Assembly (NCBI RefSeq): GCF_020171315.1
Contig: NZ_JAIUZP010000021.1
Coordinates: 1 to 43,818 of the forward strand
Source of the DNA: Pseudooceanicola nanhaiensis
GTDB lineage: Bacteria > Pseudomonadota > Alphaproteobacteria > Rhodobacterales > Rhodobacteraceae
Direction: 5' to 3'
DNA: 43,818 nt
In this document: positions 30,757 to 40,245 of the stretch, one piece after another
Layout: each line of letters begins with the position of its first letter
Position numbering within the stretch: the stretch's first letter is position 1
Made by a program: the position numbers and the translations under genes
Notes under the pieces: generated by a model
Told to the model about the DNA's origin: nothing
Database searches by the model: none
Seen by the model: only the letters and a program-made list of their open reading frames with translations

Positions 30757-31947
30757 TTATGCCGGGGTGAACCACTCACCGATCGCGGTGAGGGCGAAGT
30801 CGCCGGTGTTGACCGAGGTGAAGGCGGCAGGGGCGAGCCAGCGCAGGCTCCAGCCAGCACCTGCGCCGGCGCTGCCCGCGTCCCCGATCAGCCCACCGCT
30901 GCCCGGCGTGGCCCGCCCGACCGCGCACTTCGGGAACGACCCGCTCACGAAGTCGACCGGGAAGTCATAGGCGGTCACGTCGCTGCGATAGGTGCCGTTC
31001 AGATTGGTGGTAGAGGAGACGGTCTCGGCGGTGGTGTTCATGGTGCAGATCTGCGTGCCGTCCGCGAAGCGCACATACTCGCCGTCCGAGTTGCTGTCCC
31101 GCTCGATCAGCGCCCCGGTCGGGACGCCCGAGGTCTCGCTCACCACCCCCAGAACGGAGCCCTGCGTGAAGAACTCGGTCCAGGCATTCCAGCCGGAATT
31201 GCTCGTCCGACCGAAGAAACGATTGCCGTTGTTGGTCACCTCCCCGACGAATTGGACCTTCCGCGCATTGGCGATCTTGACGTGGATACCCGCATAAGAC
31301 CCATCGCTCCTCGGCGCGTTGGCCGGCACATTGGTCCCCGCCGCATTCCCTATGAAATGCGTGGTGTCGAGGTTGTCGAGGTCATCGCTCGAAACGTAGT
31401 TGTTCGCCGTCCCAAGAAGGCCACCGCCGCCGACCACCAAGGCCCGCCCCGCCGTCACGTCCATCATAGTGGTCTGGATCGCCACCGGGCGCTTCTGCCA
31501 AGTCCCGAAGGTTCCATTGTTCATCGTCCGGCCCCACTCCTCCGCGCCGGTGGTCGGATAGTTTGCGCGCCAGATCTGGACGCAGTTATTCGCGGTCAGG
31601 CCCGGAACCACGGTCAACGAGCCGTAGGCGTGGGGAAACTCCGCGGGAATGTTCAGCGTGTCCCCATTGGTCGACCAGAACCCACTGGTGAGGGCCGTGT
31701 TGAGGTCTGCGACCGCGTTTGAGGTCCCGCCCCAGCCGAAGGCGCCCACGATCATGCCACGCCCCGCGGATGTGTCGGTCACGTTGTCCTGCAGGGCGTT
31801 GCCGAGGATGTCCTCCGGAGTGAGGCCTTCCAGCTCGGGGATAAAGGTGCTGATCTGCCAGGAGAAGAGCGCCAGCGTCCGATCGTTGAACGTGCTGGGG
31901 TCATTGAGCGACGGCAGCGTGGGCGCGGGGGTGAAATTGATAGACAT
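30757..31947 (-). CDS. Phage tail fibre protein
   Basis: The protein has 396 residues from the ATG at 31947, which shares one base with the preceding stop (TAATG), with GAAGGG upstream. The middle carries fibre-like repeats rich in Asn, Gly and Thr (RANYPTTGAEEWGRTMNNG, TFGTWQKRP, SNSGWNAWTEFF), the pyocin-knob-like motif of fibres. The C-terminal domain (about 300-396, with FADGTQICTMNTTAE and FTPA end) looks like a receptor-binding or trimerisation domain. It probably binds the host surface. The DNA is the least conserved-looking part of the tail cluster, as expected for host-range genes. Confidence 0.8.
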   Translation of the reverse strand: MSINFTPAPTLPSLNDPSTFNDRTLALFSWQISTFIPELEGLTPEDILGNALQDNVTDTSAGRGMIVGAFGWGGTSNAVADLNTALTSGFWSTNGDTLNIPAEFPHAYGSLTVVPGLTANNCVQIWRANYPTTGAEEWGRTMNNGTFGTWQKRPVAIQTTMMDVTAGRALVVGGGGLLGTANNYVSSDDLDNLDTTHFIGNAAGTNVPANAPRSDGSYAGIHVKIANARKVQFVGEVTNNGNRFFGRTSNSGWNAWTEFFTQGSVLGVVSETSGVPTGALIERDSNSDGEYVRFADGTQICTMNTTAETVSSTTNLNGTYRSDVTAYDFPVDFVSGSFPKCAVGRATPGSGGLIGDAGSAGAGAGWSLRWLAPAAFTSVNTGDFALTAIGEWFTPA

Positions 31948-32855
31948 TAAGTCAGCCCTTCGATCTCGAGATTGACGATCGAGACCCCCGCCTTGCGCAG
32001 CGGGATCTCGTAATCCTGGAAGAGGCCGTAGGTCATGACCCCGTAGTTCTTGATGATGTCCTCGGAGGCGAAATAGACGGTGGGCGCGTCCCGCCGCGAG
32101 TTCAGCCAACGCTGCGTGCGCGCCGCCCCGGTGGCGGGCATCGAGAAGCGGTAGTTGACCGGATCAGACTTCGCGCGCGGCACGATCGTCCAATTGCCGA
32201 AGGCGTCCTGCTCCTTGGTGGAGAAGCTGGTCAGCCCGACCGTGGTATCCTCCAGCGTGGTGCCCAGCGTCACCACGCGGCCCAGCACGATCTGGCCCAC
32301 CTCCACCGTGCCGATACCATCCCCGATCGTCAGGTCGATGTCGTATCCGACATAGGCCGCCAGATCGACGAAGAGCGCCTGCGTCTGGTAGCTGTCCAGC
32401 TCGGTGGTGAAGAAGCTGAACCAGTCCACGATCTCGCTGTCATCGACCAGCGAGAGCGTCGTGTCATAGGTTTCCGTCGCCCCGGTGTCGGTCACCTGCA
32501 CCCGGATCTCCGAGGCCTCGAGGCCGAAGAAGGCGATCCCCGTCACGAGGCTGTCGACCGTGACCCGGTAAGTCACGGTCCCGGACTTCGTCACCGGGTC
32601 CGCCAGCTTCTGATCGAAGGCCTTCCAGCGGTTCGTGGCGCCGACCTCGAACCACCAGGTGCCGTCGTCGGTGGTGGGATCGTTGCCGAGGTTGCTGCCC
32701 GCCGCGCTCTCGTAGACCTTGTGGGTCGCCAGCACGATCACCTGCTCCGCGGCGGCATAGGTGGTGCCTGCGGCCCATTCGTCGGCGTCGTCCTCGGTCA
32801 CGTTGGAGGCCGCGAGCGTGGCATCGGTCATGGCCATGGGGATGATCAGCTTCAT
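31947..32855 (-). CDS. Phage tail tip/baseplate-type protein
   Basis: The protein has 302 residues, mostly beta-strand, with a low-Cys and Thr/Asp-rich composition. The N-terminus has TTYAAAEQVIVLATHKVYES and WWFEVGATNRWKAFD, a layout seen in carbohydrate-binding parts of tail proteins. The start shares one base with the tape measure stop, and the stop shares one base with the fibre start. From its position between tape measure and fibre it is likely a distal tail or hub component. No precise family name can be given. Confidence 0.65.
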   Translation of the reverse strand: MKLIIPMAMTDATLAASNVTEDDADEWAAGTTYAAAEQVIVLATHKVYESAAGSNLGNDPTTDDGTWWFEVGATNRWKAFDQKLADPVTKSGTVTYRVTVDSLVTGIAFFGLEASEIRVQVTDTGATETYDTTLSLVDDSEIVDWFSFFTTELDSYQTQALFVDLAAYVGYDIDLTIGDGIGTVEVGQIVLGRVVTLGTTLEDTTVGLTSFSTKEQDAFGNWTIVPRAKSDPVNYRFSMPATGAARTQRWLNSRRDAPTVYFASEDIIKNYGVMTYGLFQDYEIPLRKAGVSIVNLEIEGLT

Positions 32856-35800
32856 CAGGCGGCCCTTTCCGGCGGTGTGCCAATGGTGTCGTCCTTCACG
32901 GCCAGCTTGCGCAGCTTGGCGAGGTCGCTGGCCTGCGAGAGCCCCAGCTGACGCTGCTCGTCCTTCAGGTCCGCCAGCTCGGCCCGCAGGCGGCGCAGTT
33001 CCTCGACCACCCCGCGATTGCCGAGCAGGTCGCTGGTCTGGGGTGCGCTGTAATAGCGGGCCGGGCCGGTGACCTCGAGTTCCGGGCCGTTCTCGCCCAC
33101 CAGCCGCAGGCCTCCCGCGTGCAGCCCGCCCATGGCGAATGCCGGCACCCCGCCCATGGTGCGGATCTGCTCGCGCAGGGTCTCCATCTGCTGCGCCAGT
33201 TGCGTCGGCTGGCCGAGAAGCGCCTGCAGCTGGTCCTCCAGCCCGCCCTCGCCCCAGAAGGCATCGGAGAAGGCCGTGAGATCGGCGCCGGTGCCATATT
33301 CGACATGGCTGGCCCGGTAGGTGATGTAGCCCTCGGGGCTGACCGCGAGCCCGGCATCACCCGTGCCGCTGCGCAGGCTGACGCCGGTTGCCGCCTCCAG
33401 CGCCTCGATCTGGGAAATGATCGAGGAGGCCTGCGACACGACGCCTGCGCGCGCATCGGAGACCGCGGCCAGCTGCTGCTGCAGGTTGGTCAACGCAGCG
33501 CTCCGTTCCCGCTGCAGCGTGTCCGCGGCCACCGCCGCGCGCAGCTCATCGAGCGCCGCCTTCAGCGCGGTGAAGGGCGCGGTGATGTTGCTGCTCAGCT
33601 CATCCTCGAACCAGATCGAGAAGGCGGTGGAGGGGTCGAAGACGACCGTGCCGTTGAGGGTCACCTTGCCCGAGACGCTGCCCGCGATCATGTCGAGCAG
33701 GGTCTTCTCCCGTCCGGTCAGGCCGGAGAGGTCCACCGCGCCGTCGATGATCTTGGTGATCGTGGTGCTGCCGGCGGCGATCTGGCCCAGGAAGCTGTAG
33801 CCCGCGCCGGTGATCTCGCCCGTCCGGATCGAGGCAAGGATGCCGCGCGCCACCGAGCCGTCGCCCGCGAAGAGCTGACGGAGATAGTCGAAGCCCCAGT
33901 TGCCGATCGCGCCCGAGCTGGTCTGGCCGGTGATCGCCCGCAGCGTGTCGCCGTCGCCCGCGTAGAGCTGGCGCAGGTACTCCAGCCCCCAGGCCCCGAT
34001 GCGGCCGGAGCTGGTCTGGCCGACGATGGTGCGCAGCGTGTCGCCACTGCCCTCGAAGAGCTGGTTGAGGTAGTTGAAGCCCCATTCCCCGATGCCGCCC
34101 GAACTGGTCTTGCCGGTGATCCCGCGCAGGACCGAGCCCGTGCCCATGAAGAGCTGCGAGAGGTAGCTGAAGCCCCAGCTGCCGACCCCGCCCGTACTCA
34201 TGGCCGCCGTGACGCCGCGCTTGGTGTAGCCGTCTCCGCGGAACAGCTGGGAGAGGTAACTGAACCCCCAGTTCTGGACGCCGCCGGAAGACATGGCCGC
34301 GGTGATGCCCCGCTTGGTGAAGGCCTCCCCGTCGAAGAGTTGCGACAGGTAGTTGAAGCCCCACGCGGCCACGTTGCCCGAGGACATCGCTGCCGTGATC
34401 CCCCGCTTGGTGGCCCCGTCCCCATCGAAGAGCTGGAAGAGGTAATTGAACCCCCAGTCCCCGATGTTGCCGCTGCTCATCGCAGCCGTGATCCCGCGCT
34501 TCGTGAAGCCGATGCCCTCGAATATCTGCCCGAGGTAGTCGAAGCCCCAGCTGCCGATGCTGCCCGAGGACATTGCGGCGGTGATGCCGCGCTTGGTGGT
34601 GCCCGCGCCTGCGAAGAGCTGTGCCAGGTAGTTGAAGCCCCAGGCGCCGATGTCGCCGCTGTCCGTCTGCCCGACGATGCGGCGGGTGATCTCCCCTGCC
34701 CCGGCGAAGAGCTGCGCGAGATAGTTGAAGCCCCAATTGCCGATGCCCGACGCGTTCATCTTGGCGTAGATCGCGCGAGCCACCTCGCCGTCGCCCTCCA
34801 CCAGCTGATCGAGGTAGGTCAGGCTCAGCCCGACGAGGCCGCCGGTCAGGACCTCCGCCTGCACGATCCGGTTCACCGGATCATCGCCGGAGGAGAGCGT
34901 TCCGAGGAAGTCGAGCGCGAGGCCGCTGAGACTGCCAGTTGCGATCATCGCGGTGATCGAGCGCCAGACATCGGGCTGGCCGCTGGCCAGCTCCTCGATG
35001 AAGGTGCGCCCGATGTCCTTGATCCCCCGGCTGTCGAGGTAGCCGCCGATGGTGCGCGCGTTCCAGGTCTTCCCGCTGGTCAGCTGGTCGAGGAACATGA
35101 CGTCGAAGGTCGTGATGCCGAGCGGGTTCACCACGGCGCTGATCGTGTGCAGCGTCGTCAGGCTCCCGGTCAGCAGCAGGGTCCGCTCGTCTTCCGTCAG
35201 GCTGTCCGCGAAGGCCATGGCGATGGTGATGCCGCGCACCGCGTCGGTGTTGGCCTCCAGCAGCAGCGCCGAGACCTGCGGATCGAGCCCCTCGGAGAGC
35301 GTGCCGAGGATGTTGACGACATATTGCCCCTGCTGATCCAGCAGGACCTTGCGGGCATCCTCGGACAGGCCGTCGGAGAAGGCCGCCTCGATCATCAGCG
35401 CGAAGGTGCCGGCGTCCGCCGTGATGATGTCGCGCACCTCCTTCGAGGTCGCGACATCGAGCGAGGCGGTGATCGCCACCGAGTAGGCCCCGATGTTGCC
35501 GAGCGCGAGCGCGATGGCGTCCTCGTCCGCATCCGAGGCCAGCGCCACGTTGACCACCCGGGACAGCTCGGAGGAGCCTGCCAGCGCGACCCGCATCTCC
35601 TTGCCGGTGAGCGTGGAGCCCATCACCATGTTGACCGTGCGGGTGAGCGAGGTCACGTCGTCCAGCGCCAGCCGCATCAGGTTCGGGCTCAGCGCGTCGC
35701 CCAGCACGAAGTCCACGGTCTTCATATGCTCCGAGGCCGCGTTCACCGCGAGGAAGCGCAGGTCCGGGGTCAGGTCCTTGGCGGTCACCGCGAACTCGAT

Positions 35801-38800
35801 CTCGGACATGATCCCGTCGGTGGCCGCCTTCAGGAGGTCCTTCACGTCCTTGGGCAGGCTGGTGGTCGGGATCAGGGTGATCTGCGCCTCCAGCTCGGCC
35901 ATCAGGTCCGAATAGGAGAAGTCCTGCAGCGCCTCGATCGCGCCCTGCAGGCCGGTCAGGCTGCCCTCGAACGCGGCCAGGTCCTCTTCGGTGATCTCGC
36001 CGCTGCTTTGCAGGTAGTCGTTCAGCTCGTTGAGCACCTCCAGCTGCTGCTCGGAGAGATCGACGATCGCCTCCTCGATCGACCCCTGCAAATCGGAGAC
36101 GCCGGCCAGCTTGTTCGCCTGTGCCAGCACCGCGCTCTCGGACCGCTTGTAGTCCGCCAGCGAGGTCGCCTGCACCTTGGCCGCATCGAGGTAAGTGGAG
36201 GAGAGCGCCGCGAAGTCCTGCGCCGCGCCGAGATCGCCGCCAAGCGCCGCGGTGAAGGCCTCCTGCATGGCGGCCCAGGTCGCCTGCATCCGGGCCTCGC
36301 CCGTCCCGGTCCCGGTGCTGCCGGTGATCTCGCGGATCAGGTCGCGCAGGCCATCGGCCACGCGATACCAGGCCGTTGCCGCCTGCTCCGCCTCCCGGGC
36401 CGTGGAGGTCACCTCGCTGATCATGTCCCCCAGCACGCTCGAGGTGGTGCCCACCAGCGCCGAGATGATGTCGGTGAAGCTCTGCGCCGCGGGCAGCACC
36501 TGGTCCATGGTGCCGGCCAGTTGGAGGAGGACGGCGTAAAGCTCCTGCCCGCTGTCCGTGGACAGATCGAGGCTCTCCACCAGGTCGCGATAGGCCGCGC
36601 GGGAGGTGGGCAGCGCCACGCCGAACGCGGCCAGCGCCTCGGTCGCCTGACGGGTGTAGACCTCGATCCGCTCCGCCTCGGTGTAGAAGGCCGCGAAGTA
36701 GGTGCTGGCCGCCGAGTTGAAGGCATCGGTGCTGCCGAAGAGCTGGACCAGCGAGGAGGCGAGATCCGCGCCCGCGATCGTGACCTCGAACATGCTGTGC
36801 CCCAGCGTGTCGAAAACCGCCGCCGTGGCCGTCAGATGCTCGGAGAGCCGCGACAGCGCCTCGGAGGAGCTTTCCCCGGCCAGCATCACGTCATGGCCCG
36901 CCAGCACCAGGTCGGCCATCTCGTCGGCCATGCCGGTGAGCGCCTCCCGCACCGCCGCCGCGATCTCGTCGTCCTCGAGGTCCTTGGTGGAGATGATCAG
37001 CTGCGTGGCGAAGTCATCGAAGACCGAGGAGGCCACGCCGATGGCGCCCGCCGCGGCGACGACTCCCTCCTGCACCTGTTGCACGGCCAGCAGCACAGGG
37101 TCGGCCACCTCGGCCTCGGCAGGCGAATAGCTGTACTTCTTCGACGAGATCAGCCCGAAGAGCGCGGTCTTCTTCACGTATTTGAAGGTCTCGACGAGGC
37201 CGTCCATCCCGTCGATCGTCACCCGCAGGCCCGCGTCCAGCAGCTTGGTCTTGCCGAAGAGGCCGGAGATCAGGGGGATGGCCAGCGCCAGCGGCCCGGC
37301 GATCGCGCCGATGGCCGCGGCGAAGGCGCCGAGGCTGGTGGTGGCCGCCCCCAGTACCGAGCCGAGGTAAGTGGCCGCCGAGGCCAGCCCGCCCCCTGCC
37401 CCGAAGAGCGAGGTCACGAGGCCCGAGGCCCCGGAGACGAAGCTGCCGCCCAGCCCGAGGACGCTGCCGAGGATGCCGTTGCTGCCGCCGATCGCCCCCG
37501 TCGCGCCGGAGGTGCTGAGCGTGCCCGAGGCGCCCGCAGAGCCGGTCACGCCCATGTTGATCAGGATCTCGTTGCGCGCCGCCGTCGCCATCATCTCGCG
37601 GATCATCGACTTGAAGCCGCCAAGGATGCCGTCCTTGAAGCCGCCGAAGTCGCTCAGGCCATTGGTCAGGAAGTCCCCGAAGGACCCCGCGATGCTGTCG
37701 ATGCCGGAGACGACCGAGCGCGCGGCGTCTTCCTCGATCTCCTCGGCGGTCTTCACCGCGCCCTTCAGCACCTCGTCGAAGCTCTTCGCGCTCTTGGTCG
37801 CGTCCTTCAGGGCTTTCGAGGCCGAGCCCGCGCCATCGCCCACGCCCTTGAGCGCCGTGTTCAGCCGGTCCGCCGCAGAGGCCCCGTCCTCGGAGGCCTC
37901 CTCGGTCTTGGTCACCGCATCGCGAAGCGCCTGCACGGACTCGAGCGGCGCCGCGAAGGCCTTGGCGGCTGCCTCTGCATCGGCCTTCGCCGCGCCCGCG
38001 GCATCTTCCGCCGCGGTCTGGATCGCCGCGAGCGATTGCGTGATCTCTGCCGAAGCGCCCTGCAGGTTGGTCCCGAAGAGGCTGTTGAGGCCATCGGCCA
38101 CCGTCCACGTCAGATCAACCCACGCGCCGACCATCGCATTGAGGCCGCCCACGAAGACCGCCTTGGCGTTGTAGATCATGGTCTTGATCGACTGATAGAC
38201 GAAGTCAGCCCCGGTCCCGATGCGCTCCCAGACCTCGACGGCCACGTCCTTCACCAGCCCGAGCGCCGTGCCGAAGCCTCCGGTGGCACTGACCAGTCGT
38301 CCGAACTGGTAGACCAGCTCCCCGGCGCCCACGACGAGGATGCCGATCCCGGTGGAGATGATCGCCCCGCGCAGCGTGCGCAGCGCGGCGGACATCCCCT
38401 TGATGCTCACGCTGGCCAGCGCCGAGGAGGTCGAGGTCGCCCCGAGCGCCAGCTCCAGCGCCACCGCCTGCCGCACGGCAGCTGCTGCCGAGGCCACGAA
38501 GGTGGTGCCCAGCGAGATCGCCAGGCGCGCCCCGAAGGCCGCGGCCACCGTGACGCCGATCACCGCCAGCCGATCGAGGTTCTCCACCAGCGGCTGCAGC
38601 GCCACCGCGATGGCTGCACTCGCCTGCGCCGCGGCCTCCATGGCCGGGGCCACCTGCACCGCCAGCGTGTTGCGCAGGCCCTTCCACGCCTCGCCCGATG
38701 TATCGACCGCCCGCTGCGCGCGCCCAAGCGCCGCGATCGCGCTCTGGTCCATGACCGCGCCCAGCTCCTCGGCCCGGTCGCCCAGCCGATCCATCTCCGC

Positions 38801-39376
38801 GCCGTTCTGCACCAGCAGCGGCAGCAGCCCTGCGCTCTCGGAGGCCATGGCCTCCATGTAGAAGGTCATCTCCTGCTGGCTCAGCCCGGCCTTCTCGAGG
38901 CTGGAGACATAGAGCTGCAGCGCCTCCGGGCCGGAGAGGTTGCTGAACTGCTGCGCGGTCACGCCGATCTTGGGTGCGATCTTCTCGAAGAAGTCCGCCA
39001 TCGGCCCGCCGCCGGTCTGGACGAACTCGCCCACCCGGTCGTTCACGTCCTTCAGGATGCCCGCCAGCTGGTCCTGCTCGATCCCGACCGACCTGGCGCC
39101 CGCCGCCCACCGCTGGAAGACGCCCGCCTGCGCGTTGGAAAGCCGCGACATGGTCTCGATCTCGCGCGCGGCACTGGCCGCGGACCGCGTGATCGCCGCC
39201 ATGCCTGCCACCGCCGCGCCGAGCCCGGCGGTGGAGGCGGCCACCGTGCGGGCGAGACCGGCAAAGCGCGTGCGCATGCCATCGGTCGAGGCCGTGGCGC
39301 GGCGCACGCCCTGCTCGAATTGGGCGCTGTCGAGGCCGAGGTTGACCCTCAGCGATCCGATGACGGATTGCGGCAT
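32855..39376 (-). CDS. Phage tail tape measure protein
   Basis: The protein has 2173 residues. The N-terminal part (about 1-120) begins with IGSLRVNLGLDSAQFEQGVRR, typical of tape measure proteins. Long Ala/Gly-rich helical and coiled stretches follow, with several hydrophobic segments at about 310-350 and 660-720. The middle third (about 1150-1850) is built of 31-residue repeats. The C-terminus (FAMGGLHAGGLRLVGENGPE) is the conserved tape-measure tail motif near the end. Tape measure length sets tail length at about 1.5 Angstrom per residue in model siphoviruses, which would predict a tail near 0.3 micrometre. The opposite strand is almost fully open by composition bias and is not a gene. 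Confidence 0.95.
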   Translation of the reverse strand: MPQSVIGSLRVNLGLDSAQFEQGVRRATASTDGMRTRFAGLARTVAASTAGLGAAVAGMAAITRSAASAAREIETMSRLSNAQAGVFQRWAAGARSVGIEQDQLAGILKDVNDRVGEFVQTGGGPMADFFEKIAPKIGVTAQQFSNLSGPEALQLYVSSLEKAGLSQQEMTFYMEAMASESAGLLPLLVQNGAEMDRLGDRAEELGAVMDQSAIAALGRAQRAVDTSGEAWKGLRNTLAVQVAPAMEAAAQASAAIAVALQPLVENLDRLAVIGVTVAAAFGARLAISLGTTFVASAAAAVRQAVALELALGATSTSSALASVSIKGMSAALRTLRGAIISTGIGILVVGAGELVYQFGRLVSATGGFGTALGLVKDVAVEVWERIGTGADFVYQSIKTMIYNAKAVFVGGLNAMVGAWVDLTWTVADGLNSLFGTNLQGASAEITQSLAAIQTAAEDAAGAAKADAEAAAKAFAAPLESVQALRDAVTKTEEASEDGASAADRLNTALKGVGDGAGSASKALKDATKSAKSFDEVLKGAVKTAEEIEEDAARSVVSGIDSIAGSFGDFLTNGLSDFGGFKDGILGGFKSMIREMMATAARNEILINMGVTGSAGASGTLSTSGATGAIGGSNGILGSVLGLGGSFVSGASGLVTSLFGAGGGLASAATYLGSVLGAATTSLGAFAAAIGAIAGPLALAIPLISGLFGKTKLLDAGLRVTIDGMDGLVETFKYVKKTALFGLISSKKYSYSPAEAEVADPVLLAVQQVQEGVVAAAGAIGVASSVFDDFATQLIISTKDLEDDEIAAAVREALTGMADEMADLVLAGHDVMLAGESSSEALSRLSEHLTATAAVFDTLGHSMFEVTIAGADLASSLVQLFGSTDAFNSAASTYFAAFYTEAERIEVYTRQATEALAAFGVALPTSRAAYRDLVESLDLSTDSGQELYAVLLQLAGTMDQVLPAAQSFTDIISALVGTTSSVLGDMISEVTSTAREAEQAATAWYRVADGLRDLIREITGSTGTGTGEARMQATWAAMQEAFTAALGGDLGAAQDFAALSSTYLDAAKVQATSLADYKRSESAVLAQANKLAGVSDLQGSIEEAIVDLSEQQLEVLNELNDYLQSSGEITEEDLAAFEGSLTGLQGAIEALQDFSYSDLMAELEAQITLIPTTSLPKDVKDLLKAATDGIMSEIEFAVTAKDLTPDLRFLAVNAASEHMKTVDFVLGDALSPNLMRLALDDVTSLTRTVNMVMGSTLTGKEMRVALAGSSELSRVVNVALASDADEDAIALALGNIGAYSVAITASLDVATSKEVRDIITADAGTFALMIEAAFSDGLSEDARKVLLDQQGQYVVNILGTLSEGLDPQVSALLLEANTDAVRGITIAMAFADSLTEDERTLLLTGSLTTLHTISAVVNPLGITTFDVMFLDQLTSGKTWNARTIGGYLDSRGIKDIGRTFIEELASGQPDVWRSITAMIATGSLSGLALDFLGTLSSGDDPVNRIVQAEVLTGGLVGLSLTYLDQLVEGDGEVARAIYAKMNASGIGNWGFNYLAQLFAGAGEITRRIVGQTDSGDIGAWGFNYLAQLFAGAGTTKRGITAAMSSGSIGSWGFDYLGQIFEGIGFTKRGITAAMSSGNIGDWGFNYLFQLFDGDGATKRGITAAMSSGNVAAWGFNYLSQLFDGEAFTKRGITAAMSSGGVQNWGFSYLSQLFRGDGYTKRGVTAAMSTGGVGSWGFSYLSQLFMGTGSVLRGITGKTSSGGIGEWGFNYLNQLFEGSGDTLRTIVGQTSSGRIGAWGLEYLRQLYAGDGDTLRAITGQTSSGAIGNWGFDYLRQLFAGDGSVARGILASIRTGEITGAGYSFLGQIAAGSTTITKIIDGAVDLSGLTGREKTLLDMIAGSVSGKVTLNGTVVFDPSTAFSIWFEDELSSNITAPFTALKAALDELRAAVAADTLQRERSAALTNLQQQLAAVSDARAGVVSQASSIISQIEALEAATGVSLRSGTGDAGLAVSPEGYITYRASHVEYGTGADLTAFSDAFWGEGGLEDQLQALLGQPTQLAQQMETLREQIRTMGGVPAFAMGGLHAGGLRLVGENGPELEVTGPARYYSAPQTSDLLGNRGVVEELRRLRAELADLKDEQRQLGLSQASDLAKLRKLAVKDDTIGTPPERAA
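33800..34745 (-). repeat. Tandem 93-bp (31-residue) repeats in the tape measure gene
   Basis: About ten well-conserved units share the form WGFxYLxQLFxGxG, then K/R-R-G-I-T-A-x-M-S-S-G-x-I-x. They repeat every 31 residues, with further degenerate units on both sides (one at about 33790, several upstream to about 35900). The regular DNA repeats allow unit number, and hence tail length, to change by recombination. Confidence 0.85.
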
Positions 39377-39431
39377 TGCACTGGTTCCGATGGTTAGGAG
39401 GGAGAGAAGAGACGCGCCGCTCCCGGCGCGC

Positions 39432-40168
39432 TCAGTCGCGCTTCATCGGACCCCGGCGCATGGCCAGCCCGATGAAGTATCCGCGCACCTGCGCATGCTG
39501 AAGCTCCTGCGACCCGGCAGCCTTGCGGCCGCCAGGGGCAGAGGACGCCGCCTTGAGCGGCTTGTACTTCGGCATCTTGGCAGGCTGGTGGACCGCGAAG
39601 GCCACCCAGCTGGCCAGCTCGTGGTTCAGCTGGCGCTGCTCTTCGTGGCGCGCCCGGCGGCCCTTCCAGACCGCCGCGAGGATCAGATGGATCTCGGCAG
39701 GCGTCAGGCGCCAGAAGCGCTCGTAGTCCTGCCCTTCCGAGACCCACTGCTCCAGCAGACGGGTCAGCTCGTCGCGGTCGCCTTGCGGGGCTTCGCGGGG
39801 GCTTCGGCGTTTCCCGGGGCCGCCTCTGCCGCGCCCTCGCCGTCAGCCGCCACCTCGGGCGGTTTGGGGAAGGCTGCCTGCACGGCCTTGCCGATCAGGT
39901 CCCCGGTCTCCTTCAGGCCGAGATTGTCGATCAGGTCCCCGACCTCCGCCTCGGTCATGGTCTCGTCGCGATCGACCCCGACGAAGAAGATGCGCCGCAC
40001 GCGCTTGATGTCGCCGGGCCGGTCCTGCAGGGCCTGCACGCCCTCGATCAGGGTCTCGCCCGCGAGGTCCTGGTAGCGCACCATCGCGTTGGTGGTCAGG
40101 TGGATCTGGTGCTGCGCGCCACAGGCGGTGAAGGCGATCGCGCCACGTTTGGAATGGCTCATGGTCAT
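39432..40168 (-). CDS. Tail assembly chaperone fusion (gpGT-like) made by -1 frameshift
   Basis: The predicted 245-residue product joins the first 120 codons of the gene starting at 40168 to a second frame running 39809-39432. The second frame encodes FWRLTPAEIHLILAAVWKG, then RARHEEQRQLNHELASWVAF and ends MRRGPMKRD. It has coding quality but no usable start codon: it opens only inside the last 30 codons of the first gene, and its first ATG is far inside. A phased G GGA AAC heptamer at 39815-39809 explains its translation. In lambda and many siphophages the equivalent GT protein helps load the tape measure protein and tail tube. Confidence 0.75.
39764..40168 (-). CDS. Tail assembly chaperone (gpG-like, GTA gp10/TAC_11 type)
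   Basis: The protein has 134 residues and is the unshifted product. The N-terminal KRGAIAFTACGAQHQIHLTT, then NAMVRYQDLAGETLIEG resembles the gene transfer agent gp10/phage tail assembly chaperone family (Phage_TAC_11). An acidic, Ala/Pro-rich C-terminal tail follows, in which the slippery site lies. It sits between tail tube and tape measure, the standard place. It acts in the cytoplasm on the tape measure protein during tail assembly. Confidence 0.8.
   Translation of the reverse strand: MTMSHSKRGAIAFTACGAQHQIHLTTNAMVRYQDLAGETLIEGVQALQDRPGDIKRVRRIFFVGVDRDETMTEAEVGDLIDNLGLKETGDLIGKAVQAAFPKPPEVAADGEGAAEAAPGNAEAPAKPRKATATS
39809..39815 (-). promoter_or_regulatory. GGGAAAC slippery heptamer for programmed -1 frameshift
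   Basis: On the minus strand the bases read G-GGA-AAC with the codons in the frame of the 134-residue protein (codons 119 and 120). This is the X-XXY-YYZ form, one base different from the lambda G-GGA-AAG site. The -1 frame is open from just upstream of here to 39432. Confidence 0.75.
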
Positions 40169-40190
40169 CTCTCAGGTTGGAGGGGGAGAA

Positions 40191-40229
40191 CGACGAAAGG
40201 CGGCCCCGGATGGGAACCGCCTTTCGTCG
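40191..40229 (-). terminator. 13-bp hairpin after the tail tube gene
   Basis: CGACGAAAGGCGG (40191-40203) pairs perfectly with CCGCCTTTCGTCG (40217-40229), just after the tail tube stop on the minus strand, followed by TTC. Such hairpins after highly expressed tail tube genes are common as partial terminators that lower downstream expression. Confidence 0.7.
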
Positions 40230-40245
40230 GGGATCAGTCCGGGTG

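Noticed and set aside
30718..31722. Plus-strand frame opposite the fibre gene
   Set aside because: It is antisense to a recognisable fibre gene; the translation is low complexity.
33119..39397. A 6.3-kb plus-strand open frame opposite the tape measure gene
   Set aside because: It is an antisense shadow caused by high GC and codon bias. The translation is Arg/Gly/His-rich low complexity without any domain, whereas the minus strand encodes a clear tape measure protein.
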